Below, in pieces: positions 37,700-50,563 of a DNA stretch of 64,000 nt (position 1 is its first letter; each line of letters opens with the position of its first letter). The stretch comes from Lateolabrax maculatus (lineage: Eukaryota > Chordata > Actinopteri > Acropomatiformes > Lateolabracidae): assembly GCA_031216445.1 (NCBI GenBank), contig CM062207.1:4427001-4491000 (forward strand). The letters run 5' to 3'. The notes below the pieces were generated by a model. The model saw only the letters and a program-made list of their open reading frames with translations. It did no database searches and had not been told where the DNA came from. A program made the translations under genes and the position numbers.

Positions 37700-38102
37700 T
37701 ACGGGGCTTTTATTCTGAAATGGAGACCGGAAGCCGCGTCTCCTCCCTGCGGGCTGCAGCTCGACGGACGCTGCCTTGGAAACCACAGAAATCCAGTCCA
37801 CGCAGCAGCCGGGCCACGAGCAGGGACCCACATCTCCTCACTTCAAAGGCTTCCGCTCCTCTTCCTCCTCTTCCTCCACCTCCCTCCACCTCCCTCCCTC
37901 CCACCATCCATCCATCCATCCATCCATCCATCCGGCGCTGCTGCTGCCGCTGCTCCTCCGAGCTGCGAACATGGACGACCCGAAATGAAATGCACGGCAA
38001 GGAGAGGAGGACCGGAGAGAAGCGTTTAAATAAGCGAGAGAAGGAGGAGAAGAAGGAGAAGAAGGAGGAGGAGGAGGAGGTGCAGGGAGAGACTGCAGCC
38101 AG
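37700..38102 (+). other. wasf3: predicted 5' UTR exon and promoter-proximal region of wasf3
   Basis: GC- and CpG-rich stretch with an ETS-type CCGGAAG near 37727, a CCAT tandem repeat (37904-37932) and a purine-rich end, closing in donor AG|GTAAAT at 38103. WASF3 genes have a non-coding first exon, and the first coding exon has its own acceptor at 53079, so an upstream exon is required. The 5' edge is a guess. Two upstream ATGs (37971, 37990) lie within. Confidence 0.45.
37904..37932. repeat. (CCAT)n tandem repeat
   Basis: About seven CATC units inside the predicted wasf3 5' UTR exon; length variation there could alter the leader. Confidence 0.9.
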
Positions 38103-38197
38103 GTAAATCTGACCGGGCTTTAAATCGGATTTGCATGTGACAGCAATGGAGTGGACTCGTGCCTCCTGTGGGAGCACGCACGCACGCACGGGCAGGG

Positions 38198-38234
38198 TGG
38201 GGGGGGTTATGGAGGGGGGGGGGGGGGGGGGGGG
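38198..38234 (+). repeat. long G-run, G-quadruplex capable
   Basis: G runs of 8 and over 20 bases lie about 100 bases inside the predicted wasf3 intron 1. A similar run is at 38452-38465. Confidence 0.85.
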
Positions 38235-39065
38235 TGCGTTTGTTATTGTTGTTGCATCGCGCGCACAACGCGCAGAAAAAACAGGACGTTTTATCCGCGG
38301 GCAGAGAGGATCTGTCTCCTCCTGACTCCCTGAGCGCCGTCTGCAGCGCACCGGACAGGTGCGTCTCCCCGTCCGCCTGCAGGTACAAATGCCACCGTCT
38401 GGTCGAGTGCGTCCCGGGTTTCTGGCAGCTTGTGGCTGGATGTGGACTTGGGCGGGGGGGGGGGGTTTACAACAGGAGGTGTGCAGAGGATTAGTCTGTG
38501 CCAGGGACCCATTCTGCCTGTCACTACGTAAAAAATAGGTCTTAAACTACAGAATGCCTTATATGTGTTTGAACCTGCGCATGTATTTTTGGACATTCAA
38601 AATGCACTAATATATACAACGTATTTAAATCCATCCTGAAATATATATGAAATGCACTATTTTTAACCATGGATGTGGAAGAGTAGGCCTTCCCTGTTCA
38701 CATCACACCCGCAGCACCAAACTAAATTGTGAGCATGTCAGGCGTTTGATTATCGAGGCTCATTTTGCTGCTGCTGCTGCTCTGGATGTCTCTCCTGTTG
38801 CTGTTGCTTAGCCTCTGCTAGATGATTCCCCGTGCTCAGTTTGTGAAAGACCTGCTGTGCCCCGAATCAGTTCAGCCTCGCCCACCTGGTGGGATTTGTG
38901 CAGATTATGATGCCTGGTGATGGTACAAACCCTTAAAACGTGGGGGAGAAACAGGGAGAAATCGTGTTATTTAGGCCTAATACAGACAGTAATGACAGTG
39001 ATCATCAACTTTACAAGGATGAAAGTTTGCAGCAGAGCACATTTGTGAGATTTTTTTAATTAGAC

Positions 39066-39240
39066 TAGGGCTGAAACAATCAATTAGTCGATCAAAAGAA
39101 AATCAACCTTTTTGGTAATCAATGTAGTTGTTTAAGCCATTTGTTATGCAGACAAAACATGCAATTTCAAGATTTGTTTTTTCACTGTTTTGTGACATTT
39201 TGTTGACCAAACACGTCATTATATTACATTCATATCTCTA
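39066..39240. mobile_element. fragment of a hAT-like short fish repeat
   Basis: AGGGCTGAAACAATCAATTAGTCGATCAAAAG resembles the start of a common fish element (GGGCTGCAACTAACGATTA type); only key words GGGCTGAAACAATCA and TTAGTCGATC are needed to see it. A related interior piece (CCAACAAAAACCCCAAAATC) is at 40378-40570. Confidence 0.45.
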
Positions 39241-39605
39241 AATCTGATCACGTGAGGTTGACATGTGCAGCAGGGCAACAAGGAAGAAGTCGCATCAACT
39301 TAATGTATCAGTTAAATGTAAGTTGACACAATTTATTAGTTTTCCACAGGGTACTCGTTAGCCCTTGTGTGTTTTTATTGTTCCAACGTTACCACTGTAC
39401 CTGGACACACAAGCCACACACTGAATCTGACACCTGAATTATAACTGGATGGTGAATGTGAGGGTCCGAATAATTTCTACTGTTCATCAAGTGGAACAAC
39501 TTCAACATTTATCCACTGAAAATGACCAATTCTATGAACAACAACTGAGTCCTTTCAAGTCTAGACTCCAGCCTTGGTGAACAGTGATTAGATAATAGGT
39601 GTCCT

Positions 39606-39779
39606 TTGTGTGTGTGTGTGTGTGTGTGTGTGAAGCTGCTGTACAGTACAGAGTTGTATTCATAAGAGACAGTGCTCAGACAAGCTTGCGCTGATTCCTT
39701 ACATAAGCAAATCATTGGGGAAGAAGGGCGATGAAGGCCCAGCGCTAAATAAGCATAAACGTTCAAACAGGAACACAAC

Positions 39780-39828
<49 letters not shown>
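39606..39828. repeat. paired microsatellites (GT)n and (CA)n in opposite sense
   Basis: (GT)13 at 39606-39632 and (CA)22 at 39785-39828, about 150 bases apart. Being complementary, they could pair as a long hairpin in a transcript. Confidence 0.85.
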
Positions 39829-40629
39829 CAACTTAACTGAGTGAAGCAAAGACAAAGGAGCGGTGATGCTGCGCTTGTTGACAAAGGCATGGTTACTGCC
39901 GAGGGCACAAAGGGCATTTTCCTGGTTTTTCAGGCACTTTTTAGATGCACACTTCCCATTGTTTCCCAAGGGAATCTCTTATTTGCTGGCATTTACAGAT
40001 TTTTCTTTTTCCTGCCCTTTCCACAACCCTGCACAACAGTCGGGATCACTAGTGATAATGCATTTTTAAAGGGTATTTTGAAGGGGGGGTACGCAGAAAT
40101 AAGGACTCTGTGACTTTGCTTCGAGGAAGCTCGTACCAAAAAGAGAAATACTTCTAGGCATAAATCCCACTGATGACACTGGTCCTGCAACCAACCCAGT
40201 TCATACTGGGACACATGTTTAGTTACTTTCTTGCTAAAGTTATATGAGAAGATTGAATCACAAAATCACAACTTGTCGTTTTATATTTCTGTTTGTACGC
40301 AGATTAAACACCCCAACTGTTCGCCTGCTGGTCCTAGCTGATCCATATTTAGTGTACAGACATGACTACTATTCCTTTAAATGATTAATTATTTGCCTTG
40401 TGAAATCCATCTTCATCTCCTTCTTAGTCCAACAAAAACCCCAAAATCCTGAAGTTATCAATCTACACTGATACAAAATGTTGTTTGGTTGGTACAGTTT
40501 GTTTAATACCAAAAATTTGAATCTCCCAACTATCTGTTGCTCAAGTGAAGGAATGATTGTTTCAGCCGGTCACTTTTATTGTATAAAACTAAAAATCTGT
40601 TTAAATAATGTTGCCTGTCAAATCCACCA

Positions 40630-40632
<3 letters not shown>

Positions 40633-40684
<52 letters not shown>
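40633..40684. repeat. (GT)n microsatellite
   Basis: About 26 uninterrupted GT units. Confidence 0.92.
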
Positions 40685-40686
<2 letters not shown>

Positions 40687-42774
40687 CAGGACAGTGTGTC
40701 CTTTTTATTTTAGTATCAAACAAGCCTGATCGCTTTGGTCTTTCTCTTTTTGCTTCACTTCCTTCTGTTTCTTTTCATTTGTGAGTCCCTGTGAAGCAAG
40801 ATTTGTTTTGAGGCTCTCATCATTCTTTGCTGTGGTGTAAACAAAACTTATTGCTTTTGTGCGGCTCTCCTGAGCACAAATACCAGTGAATTTGGACTGA
40901 AAGTGAAGGTTGATGGGTTTTTTAGGTTTGCTGATGCTTGTACTTGAGGTTTAGGCTCTTAGTCTCATCACTCAGGGAGTAAATACATGAAAAGTCCACT
41001 GTATAATTTAAATAAATGGATGGCTGCCAACCTGAAAACAACCTTCCATCTTGAATGTTTTGTGCGTTTTTGTCTGCCAGGAGCTTGCAGGGTCTTTGCT
41101 AGAGATTTAAAGCTGCTGGTTTATTCTGAGCCGTTTGTCTGCTGAAGCACTTGAGGACGATTAGGATTCCAGAGGTAAACGGTGTGTTTTCACAGTAATC
41201 TGTATTTCAGGAGTGCGTCTCTGTCCCTGGGTGGAAGGCACTTTATGCTTATACGCTTTCCAGACGCACGGACGTTTTTATATCCTTCCTCCCAGAGGAG
41301 CTTGTTCTGTCACTGGGCCTCCGGTCTGCTCCTCCGCCTCCCTCATGAACCAGATCTGGTCAATTTTTAAACGTTTCCAGGTGAAAGGAAGTGGGATTTG
41401 ATTTGTATCATTCAGACAGACCTCGAACTTCCTTGGATTTTCCCTCGAACACATGTTCGGTGCTTCTCGTTGTGGCTAATGGTTTGAATTAACTCTGAAG
41501 ATACACAGCAGCCTCTTCAGGGTGCACTCAGACTGAGCGATGTGACCACTTAGAGATCCACTCCGGGGCTATTCATAGTTTGAATAACCATCTGACACAT
41601 TGAATAGGATCTGTCAGTCGCGAGTCTTCCTTACAGTATATTTCACTCTGTTTCCATTGAAAGATGGCATAGTTACAGAAAAGTGGTTATAGTGAAGCCA
41701 TTATGAATGGAATTTGAAAGTTTCCAACTCTACTGAAATTAATGGGCAGCTTTTAACACTTAGAATTTAACATTATCATATTTTTCTACAAACTTAAACT
41801 TGTGCCATCAGAATAAGTTGAAAGATGCTTTAAAAATGTGAACATAGTTACTTTAAAGGTGCAATACAGAGCTTTAAGGTTTTGGATAATTCGATGTTGG
41901 CTGCAGATAGGTGGTGCTTTATAACTCTAAAGACAGATCTGAACTCCAATCAAATGCAAGTCCTTTGTCAGCCAAGGACTTTCATTTATGCACGTGAACC
42001 TGGTTTCAGGAACATGATTAAGCCTGTATCCTGGTTTTGAGAGATATGTTACCTGGAGTATTTTGATAGAAACCTATAGGCCTAGTTGTTGGTCAGAAAG
42101 TCAATAAATATGACCAAATTTAATGATTATTTATAGGCTGAAATGAAGGTTCATACCTTGATAATCTCATGATTACATATACAGGCATTGTTAAAACAGT
42201 GACAGAAGAGGGAGCATAGTCGTAAATACTGTGTGTAATATAAAAACTAACTAATTTCAAGATACTTGTGAAGAAATTAATATATTTTTATTAAATTTTT
42301 ACATTTTCTGTGATTTCTTTCCTAGCCTATATCTCTTGTGCTGATATTTCATGAAGTCTTCCCCGATTTCTATTTCTTTCTCTATTTCTACTGCTGACAG
42401 CGCTGCCCGAGTCCATTTATTATAAAGTTACTTCTGCATCACAACTCTCCAGGTACAAACAGGAAGGGGAAACTGTTCAGCTTTGCTGTTGTCAGGAAAT
42501 ATATATATTTTCCGAAGCACTCTGTCTCTTGCTGCCGGGAACGTTGCCAGACTGTGTTTCCCCCAGAATTTGCAGAGTGTATCATCGTTCCTCCACCTGG
42601 TCGTCTGCCCTCGATGCTTTAACTGTGTCGGCTTTTGTTGTTTTATTCTCGGTGGGATGATGCAAAGTGCAAGCAAGGCCAGTCTATTGACGACGCATCG
42701 GCGTGGGTGTTACGCTGTACAATGACACTGATCAGCTGCTGTGTGTGTGTTTCCTTTTGTGTCTGCCTTTGCTT

Positions 42775-42852
42775 TGTGTGTGTGTGTGTGTGTTTGTCTT
42801 TTTAAAGTAAGTCTCATATAGCAGCATTAAATAATTGTTTTTTTGGCTTAGA

Positions 42853-42900
<48 letters not shown>

Positions 42901-43144
42901 GCAATAATCCCTCTAAGCATCCATGTCTACCTCCGTTATTACTACCCTCATGTTTTCACGCCACACCCGAGGAAGTCGGCCTTACTCAGCGATTTCCAGG
43001 CTCGTTCATCGCCGGTCTGATCGATAGGGCCGCCTCGCCGTGGCGACGGTTGCTAGGGACAGTGTTTGGGTGTGAGGGTCGCTGGTGGTTTCATCGAAGA
43101 AGCTATCGATCGAGCGTTGACCCCGAGCTTCAACCTTGAATTGA

Positions 43145-43188
<44 letters not shown>
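42775..43188. repeat. cluster of GT/CA microsatellites
   Basis: (GT)9 at 42775-42792, (CA)23 at 42853-42898 and (GT)20 at 43147-43188. Between the last two is a CpG-richer patch (42960-43130). Confidence 0.88.
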
Positions 43189-43189
<1 letters not shown>

Positions 43190-44154
43190 GTGTTAACTGA
43201 TGGGATTAAAATGAGGGAAATGTAAGTGGTAGCTGGTTTCACCACATCTTTAACATGATGCTTTTTATTGATTCCTGTGGGGATACTGTCGTTTTTCTTT
43301 TCCTCCATCCACAGAGAGCTCAGCGGTAAAGGCTAGGCTTTCGGGTTCAGTGCCTTGCTCACAGGCACCTCAGTAGAGGGGATGCCTACAGCTGCGAGGC
43401 CTTTAACCCCTTAAATATATAGATCCTCAAACCTCTGGAGCTTTGTCTCACTATCCACTAGCCAGTCCATCCGTATGATGATGACAACAAAAGGCTGTGT
43501 TACAAACTGGACATGTGGTCAAAGAAAAGATGCTGCTGAGTTGCGTTGTAGGAAATGTAGTATCCATTGTTTTTGGAGCTTGAGCCGTCATGATATCTTG
43601 GCCAGCCCTGTCAGGCTGTGGTGCTTCATGCCACAGGGACCAGAAAAGTAAGTGGAAGATGTAACGTTCCTCCCTCACTGCTGCTCAGCAGACAGCCTCC
43701 ATATCCTTCAAGTTTCAATTCCTGACTTCCTGCGAGCAGAGAGGTGCGCCTTCTCCGCCGCAGGGTTTCAATCCGTGTGGCTGCTCTTATTGTGGGTAGG
43801 GCAGTCTCCTGTGTTACTCAGGCTGCTAAGACTGGTGTGTTTTTTAAAAAAAAAAAAAAAATCTTACTGCAGATTTAAGTTGTCTCACACAACACGTTGA
43901 GGAGGAAATCCCAAGTTCCAGTTTGTCTGTGAGCCTGTCGCAAAGAATTAAGTGAAATAGTCAATAAAGCTGCACTCATGGGCTGCCTCAAGGCAAGACT
44001 AACATACCAAGACACACCAGTTTATACTGGGAGCAAGGAAACTGGGACACGTCACATCACAGCTTTAACGTGACCTGTCTCTCCTCGCCTTCATCCCAGT
44101 GCCCAGGCCCTGTTGTCCACTAACCCCGCACCAGTAGACCCAGTTTGCCGTTTA

Positions 44155-44341
44155 TGTGTGTGTGTGTGTGTGTGTGTGTGTGAGTATAAGGTCACATGGT
44201 TTTGCCGGATGACTTGTTGCAATCGTGCTGACGCAGACACATTTAATTGTGAGAGACGGGGTCGCGGAGGGGCATGAGGAGAGTTCTCACCACACACACA
44301 CACACACTCACACACACACACACACTCACACACACACACAG
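44155..44341. repeat. (TG)n and interrupted (CA)n
   Basis: (TG)13 at 44155-44180 and three CA blocks separated by CTCA at 44290-44341. Confidence 0.88.
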
Positions 44342-45604
44342 AGTGGAGGACTGAATGCAGTTCAGAAACATTGCACTCGTTCCATTCATTCTGTGGCTGA
44401 CCTGTTTACCAACCACATTAGCAGAGAACAGAGTAGAGTGGAACAGAATATCTATTTTGTGCAGAGATAAAGTTAAAGGCATATAACGCTGCCTAAAGTC
44501 TTGACATTACATTTGCAGTCCTAAAAACATGCAGTTTAGTCTTGAAATAGCAGTCAACACGAGTCAGGTAAGACTAGTGCTACATCCCTCTGGCCCATAA
44601 ACTCGTCCTTGTAACTGAAGCCATGTGCTGTTTTATGTACAGGGACGTGCACCAATACAGCGTTATTGAAAATACCAAATTCAGTGGAACGACGCTGACC
44701 CTGAAGTGAACAACATCCAGTTCATCCTCGTTAGGTACGGGCGAAAACTACAGATAGTATAGCAGAAGACGCCATTTTTTGTAGTATTTCTGATTCAGTA
44801 TTTGAAATAAAAACCAAGGAATTAATTAATCACAGCAAACAGCCAGGCATGTTTACTTTAGAGTTAGTGTTCAGTTTTTCCACAGCATATCAGTTAACAT
44901 GTCAGACTGTAAATGGTCCCTGCATGCCACTGTATTACTGCATGACCACAATGTAAAAAAAGAAAATAGAACTGGATGTGAAATGCTCATTGATGGGTTA
45001 CCTACTGATTTTTTTGTACTCTGGTGCGTGTAATTGAAACAAATGGGCAGGAAAAATGGTTCACTCATATAAAGTATACACATGAACGTATAGTTAATGA
45101 GCTGAAGCAGGAGAAGGAGTCACCGTTACGCAGTTTTAAAGCAGGGTGAGGCAGGTTTAAATCCAGGGTTTATGGACCGACACCTCAGGCTGTTGAGTAA
45201 ATACAGATCCTGGCCTCAGCTGGGTGACTGACTGCTATTTAATACGAGACCAATACAGAAGCACAAAGGTATTTAATGTCACTTGAGTTGGTTCACTTGC
45301 GTTGTTTTCAGTCTCAGTTTAACCCTGAATAAGGCCTGAGCTGCATAACTGAAAAGCATTCATAAGCTTTTTATATTTGCTTGGCTGGCGCTCTGTATTT
45401 GTGGTAAACCCCACCCATGTGATACACCAAGTAGATAAAAACAAATACCACTAATGAATTGCAAATACCATTTGACTATCAGGATGGTGACAGTGCGTCA
45501 TTGTGCCTTTGGCTCTTTTGTCTCACATGTTTTATTCACCGTTCATTAAAATGGCTGTTTCATAACCCTTCATCTGCATTCACCCTCAGTTAAGAGGTAC
45601 TGTA

Positions 45605-45605
<1 letters not shown>

Positions 45606-45643
<38 letters not shown>
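45606..45643. repeat. (CA)n microsatellite
   Basis: About 19 CA units. Confidence 0.92.
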
Positions 45644-45645
<2 letters not shown>

Positions 45646-46937
45646 GAAACAATGAAGTGACTGAGATCTCTTGCAGAACTTCATTGCCCCAATGCAAACT
45701 CTCTTCTGTCTCTCTCAGCGCTGCTCTGATCACTTCATTATCCAGCCAAAAATGAAAATACTTCCAAAGAAACCATGACAACAACTCCACAGAGCCCGCT
45801 GCTGCTTCTCCTCCCCCCCCCAAAAAAAAAGATAGAGAGAGGAAGTAAGAGGCAAGCGTAAAATCTCTCGTCTTCTCGTCTGTCTTTGCATAATTTGTTT
45901 TTAGGAAGGATTAGTGCAAAAGAGGGGGGAAGTGCCATCGTAATTGTGATCACTTTGTACAATGGCTCCTCACCCAAGAGCATCAACAAATACAGACATC
46001 AGAGAGAGGGAGGCTGGGGCAGGGCGGGGGCACGGGGGAGACGGAGAGTTTAGGATGGAGGAAAGAGGGTTTTTGAGAGGAGGAGAAAGGAGGCCACAAG
46101 GAAGCAGGGGTGGTGGGGGTCGGGGGTGAAGATGAAGCTGTAACTGAAATCGTAGCGGTTTAAATTTAAATGATCTCCTCAGTCTGGTTTGAGCAACATC
46201 AAAGAAAAACGGTTTTCTGCAGTTTTGGTGACATCAAACAAAACAAGGCAGCTTTTTTTTATTTTTTATTTTATTTTGATTTTCATACAGCCTTTCTTTT
46301 TTTTATGCTTTGTTCTGTTCTCCGTTCACTGATGCCTTTTGTCAGCTGACATTTGGCTTACGACCAGACAGACAGCTTCCCGGGCCCGCAGAGCAAAACC
46401 AGAGTAATCCTGACTGAGAATAAAACATTATCTGTGGTTCGCTGTGTTGGCTCACTTTCCTGTTTTCATAGCTGTGTGCTCACTGACTGTCAGTCAGGCC
46501 GGGGTTTACAAGCCATACTGTTATATTGTATGGATTTCACACTGTTTGTTATGAACCCTATGTGGTGCCAGAGAAGTGGGGTTTACCTGATCCAGAAAAG
46601 CAGAGATACAAATATTGTCTGTCATAAAAAAAAAGACCTTTTTAAAATGTTTTCCTGTGGCTTCTATGATATTCTGGTTTTCTGGTTTGCTAAAACCCAC
46701 CCAACTGACATCTAAGAGGAGGAAAACAAACCATATTTTGCAAATTCTCACACATTAATACACAGTATTTTTTATCTAAGGGACTTATCAGTATATTTAA
46801 AATATAGTCTGTAAAAGTATTATTCAATCAAGGATTTAAGCTCCTCGCTTTTCATTTTAATCCTGGATTGTCAATATAATTGTAAAATAAGATGCTACTT
46901 GCCGTATTTCTAAATGCTGGTTATTAATTGTTTTTAG

Positions 46938-47250
46938 TTAAAGGAGTACTGCACTGATTTTTACAAGTTCAGTTTGCTCATCATGAGGAGTACAGTCAGC
47001 CTGTGGCTCTGGAGGAGCTTTCCAAAGTAAAAGAAATAGTGATGACCCTGACGATGTCATAGTGATGTCGCCCTACGCTTAAGACTTACTTTTTTTAACA
47101 GAAAGCCCATGTTACAAACTACAGGTTTGAGGTTTGAAAGCAGTGGGCATGTAGAAGGCAGGGGGTGTGAATGAAAAACACTTTCCAGTTGCTTTATGGG
47201 AAATGTAGGATTGATTGTTTTTTGGAGCTTGATCCATACCAGGGGCTCAA
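46938..47250. mobile_element. related copy of the TTAA inverted-repeat element
   Basis: Starts TTAAAGGAGTACTGCACTGA. Shares ordered blocks with 31875-32221: GCTTTCCAAAGT, GATGTCAT, TTTTTAACAGAAAGC, TGAGGTTTGAAA, GGCAGGnGG and TTATGGGAA. The right end is eroded. A further fragment at 43490-43600 shares the GAGTTGCnTT and GTTTTTGGAGCTTGA part. Confidence 0.65.
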
Positions 47251-48902
47251 AGTATCTCTGTCTAGGCTTCAAATTAGTATCAGTGTCTTTTGTGAGTCAA
47301 CTAATTTAATTAGTTTTTTTTACCCTCCTTTAACCCTCTATTGTACTTCTGCCTTTAAATCACTTACATTAACAAGCGACCCAATAACACTCTTAATTAT
47401 ACATTCTCCCTCCAGTGTTTCTTCTTAGCATCCATAAGCTTCACTTCTTCATTCACACATGAGCTACGCTGCCTGTGCTAATCAGGCTGCATGTTTTCCA
47501 CAGCGTTGTACTATCAGAGCATTATAGAGAGGACACGGGACATAGGGATGTACTGATGAACCAAGCTTTCTTTAATTATAACAGCGTGATGGCGTTGTCA
47601 AGGGAAAACTCGCATCAGTTTTTGGATTTTTCATGTTTTAACCACAGTGATCGCATGTTCATCTATGGGTTGGAAACATTTGGAAAACAATCTCTTCACC
47701 TCATGAATCAGCTTGAAAACCCACATTAGATCAGCTGTTGAGTGCAGCGTTGACAATAACATTTGCGTTCAGCCTCACCGACAGCATCGATCAGCCTTCA
47801 CTCCATTCAGAAAAGCTACTGTGCAAGTTATCTTCTGTAAGCTGCACGTATCCCAGTGAAATATTCATGCTTTACAGGGAATATGATTTGGTCCCTCATG
47901 CAGTATATCATCTAATTATATCATAAAAAAATCAGTGCTTGTCATTTCCATTAGTTACTGCAGAGAGCTAATTAGCTGTGATTACACAGGTCCCTCCTAT
48001 GGTGCAGGAGGGGAGGGGTGAGCGTGAGAGGGTGGAGGGCGGCTTACTAACCTTTCTCAGAGCAGAATGTGGCTCGGTGTAGCACAGTAGGAGAGGTGAT
48101 CGGGTGTGTGTGTGTGTGCGCGCTTAAGTCTATATGGCCGAGCAGACGGAGCAGTAATAGCATTAGCTGATGCTTGCCTGAGCGCCTGCAGGAATGTTAA
48201 GTTTGGTTAAGGACAGTAATTAATACCCTCTTTATCTGTCTGTCTCTCACAAACACACGCAAAAAGCAATGCACATGAGAAGTCAGAAATTATTCTACTA
48301 AATTATATACACAAAATACATAGTACAAAGTGGATGGTTGCATTTCTGCAGTTTAAGAACAGACAAAGTGTATTAACAGGCCAACCCGGGGAGATGTTTG
48401 GGTGCAACGCCCAATCTGGGGGAGACTCTTCTCAGCACCTCCTCACAAACAGGCTCCTGTTAGCTCTGGATCAGAAGGATAAAGTCTTAACTGATTAAAA
48501 CTGATCAAAACATGATGAGGAGGAGCAAAGGATGGGACAGAGAGAGGGTGACGTGGAATGCGTTTTGAAGTACTTTAATTGTCCTGATGTTCATGTAACC
48601 GTTCAGAGGGACATGCAATTATTATCAATTTAGTTTTACGTACGAAATCACCAGTGGAGGATTGATTTATCCAGTAACAGTGATGTTTCTGTGGTCTCTG
48701 TTGTATGAATCCCCGACAGCATGGAAGCATGAATACATCTTAGCGTTTGATGTCATTTTTCTGAAGTACCAGCTGTCAGATATAGGCAGGGAAATCCAAG
48801 CAACATAATATTTCAAATATCCAAAAGCTGACTCAAAGATACTTTAATCCTACAGAATTGTTCTAAGCCCCCCATGATGCCAATATGGAACCATTAAGAA
48901 AC

Positions 48903-49278
48903 TAGAAGGGATACTTCGACATTTTTCTTGCGAGAGAGAGAGAGTTAGATTGATAGGACCCTCATATCTGTGCGTTAAAAATGAAGAAAAAAAAGACTGA
49001 AAAGTGGAAAACTGTTAACCTGGCCTTGACCCAAGATAAAGAAATCTCCCTACCAGCACCTTTTAAAACTCACTAATTAACACATTCTATTTAGTTTGTT
49101 TAATCTGTACCAAAACTGCACTGACTTCCTGCAGTCTTATGCTAAGCTAAGCCAACCGTCTCCTGCCTGTAGCTTCATATTCAGTGGACAGATATGAGAG
49201 TAATATATCGATCTTCTCGTCTAACTCTCAAGAACGCGAATAAATGAATTTCCCAAAATGTCAAACTGTTCCTTCCTA
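48903..49278. mobile_element. GCTAAGCTAA fish interspersed repeat, copy 2
   Basis: Shares ACTCACTAATTAACACATTCTAT and TCTTATGCTAAGCTAAGCC with copy 1 (33500-33967). Its ends, GGATACTTCGACATTTTT and AAAATGTCAAACTGTTCC, form an imperfect inverted repeat. Confidence 0.65.
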
Positions 49279-49846
49279 AAGAAACCCCAAATGACATTCT
49301 GAAAACTGACCAATTAAAGTCAAAGCACTGAGCAGAAACTGGTTACCATTTTTATCACAAAACATTTATCTAATGCCTCCAATTTCAGCTTTATTCTGTT
49401 TCATACAGTGTATTTATGTCATATAGTGTATATACAGAATCACCACCTCCTTGTCTTTTAAGATGTTAGCAACCTAACAGCCTCTGAATTCATGCGACTG
49501 CGACTATTTTATCCGCAGTGTCCTTAAACTATTTCATCTCGTCATGAATCTTTGATCTGGAGCGGCGTTTCAGTGTTTGACTTTCCAAACTGTTGGACAG
49601 GATCCTCAGTTGCCATTTCCAGTGCCGCGCCCTCAGCTCTCCTGTGTTGTATGAGTGCAGGTGTCAGACTGCAGCGAGTCCTCCGGAGACTCAGAGAAGT
49701 TTCTGCTTTTCACAGGGATGTCCACCCTTCCTGTCCTTACTTTTTCTCCCTCCCTTCATCCCTCCCTGTCCCCTTCTCTCCGTCTCCCCGTTCATACTAT
49801 TCTCGGTGAGCTCCACTTTTGAGCAGCGGAGCGGATTCCTCAGCCC

Positions 49847-49860
49847 GTTGCCATGACAAC
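49847..49860. promoter_or_regulatory. RFX X-box GTTGCCATGACAAC
   Basis: One mismatch from the palindromic X-box, in the predicted wasf3 intron 1 close to a CpG-richer patch. Confidence 0.35.
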
Positions 49861-50527
49861 GCTCCCATGGCTCCACGACACACTTTTTTTGCTCCTCTCC
49901 TTCCTCCTCCTTGTCGTCTTGTTAATTTTCTCCTTCCCTTGGTGCTTACTGGTCCCAAAAAGTCTGAAAATGACTAGAATTCTTATCTAAAAATTAGTGA
50001 GCCTTACACTAACATTTCTTTTAGAGGTCTTTAAATATTGTGGTTGTGTGGTGCACGCTGTTTAATTTGCTTTTAATTTAATGGCATGAAGGCGATAAAT
50101 TACACTTAATCAAGAGCACGAATTATTGGTTTGAGAGCACAAATTAGCAGTTAGTAAGTTTTTGTTTTTTTCCTGTCCCAGTCATATCCATTCATTTCAT
50201 TTCATTTATTGAGTCTACAATGTAGCCTCTCTATCCAGACGTATTGTGACTACCAGGAACACTATCAGACCAGGTTTTCTATATTTAAAAGATGACTAAG
50301 AAATGTACCAGAGCTCATGAAATGAAAATAAAACTCAATTTGTTGGCTAGCTGTTAAATTAAAGGAAACATTAGAGCATTATTGGTATTTCTTTTGGTCG
50401 CCCTTTTTCATCCTTTGTCTGCAGTGTTTTTATATCAGGGGTGTAGCACACCAGGATGATGTCACTTTACCCTGCGGCTGACCTGACTGGGCTTGTGTGA
50501 GGAGAAAAGTGCCTTCGGGTCAAAATG

Positions 50528-50530
<3 letters not shown>

Positions 50531-50561
<31 letters not shown>
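50531..50561. repeat. (TG)n microsatellite
   Basis: About 15 TG units. Confidence 0.9.

Positions 50562-50563
<2 letters not shown>

Larger units (their letters stand above)
29826..37700. other. intergenic region between the receptor gene and wasf3
   Basis: No coding gene supported. It holds a CTCF-type site (30338), a TTAA-flanked inverted-repeat element (31875-32221), half-site pairs AGGTCA at 32422 and 32436, an RFX X-box (33376), a GCTAAGCTAA repeat copy (33500-33967) and an RE1-like site (36101). GC and CpG content rise at 36.8-37.0 kb. Confidence 0.6.

Noticed and set aside
37710..38351. 213-residue minus-strand frame
   Set aside because: It is the shadow of the GC-rich wasf3 leader with Pro and Arg runs from simple repeats; no homology recognised.
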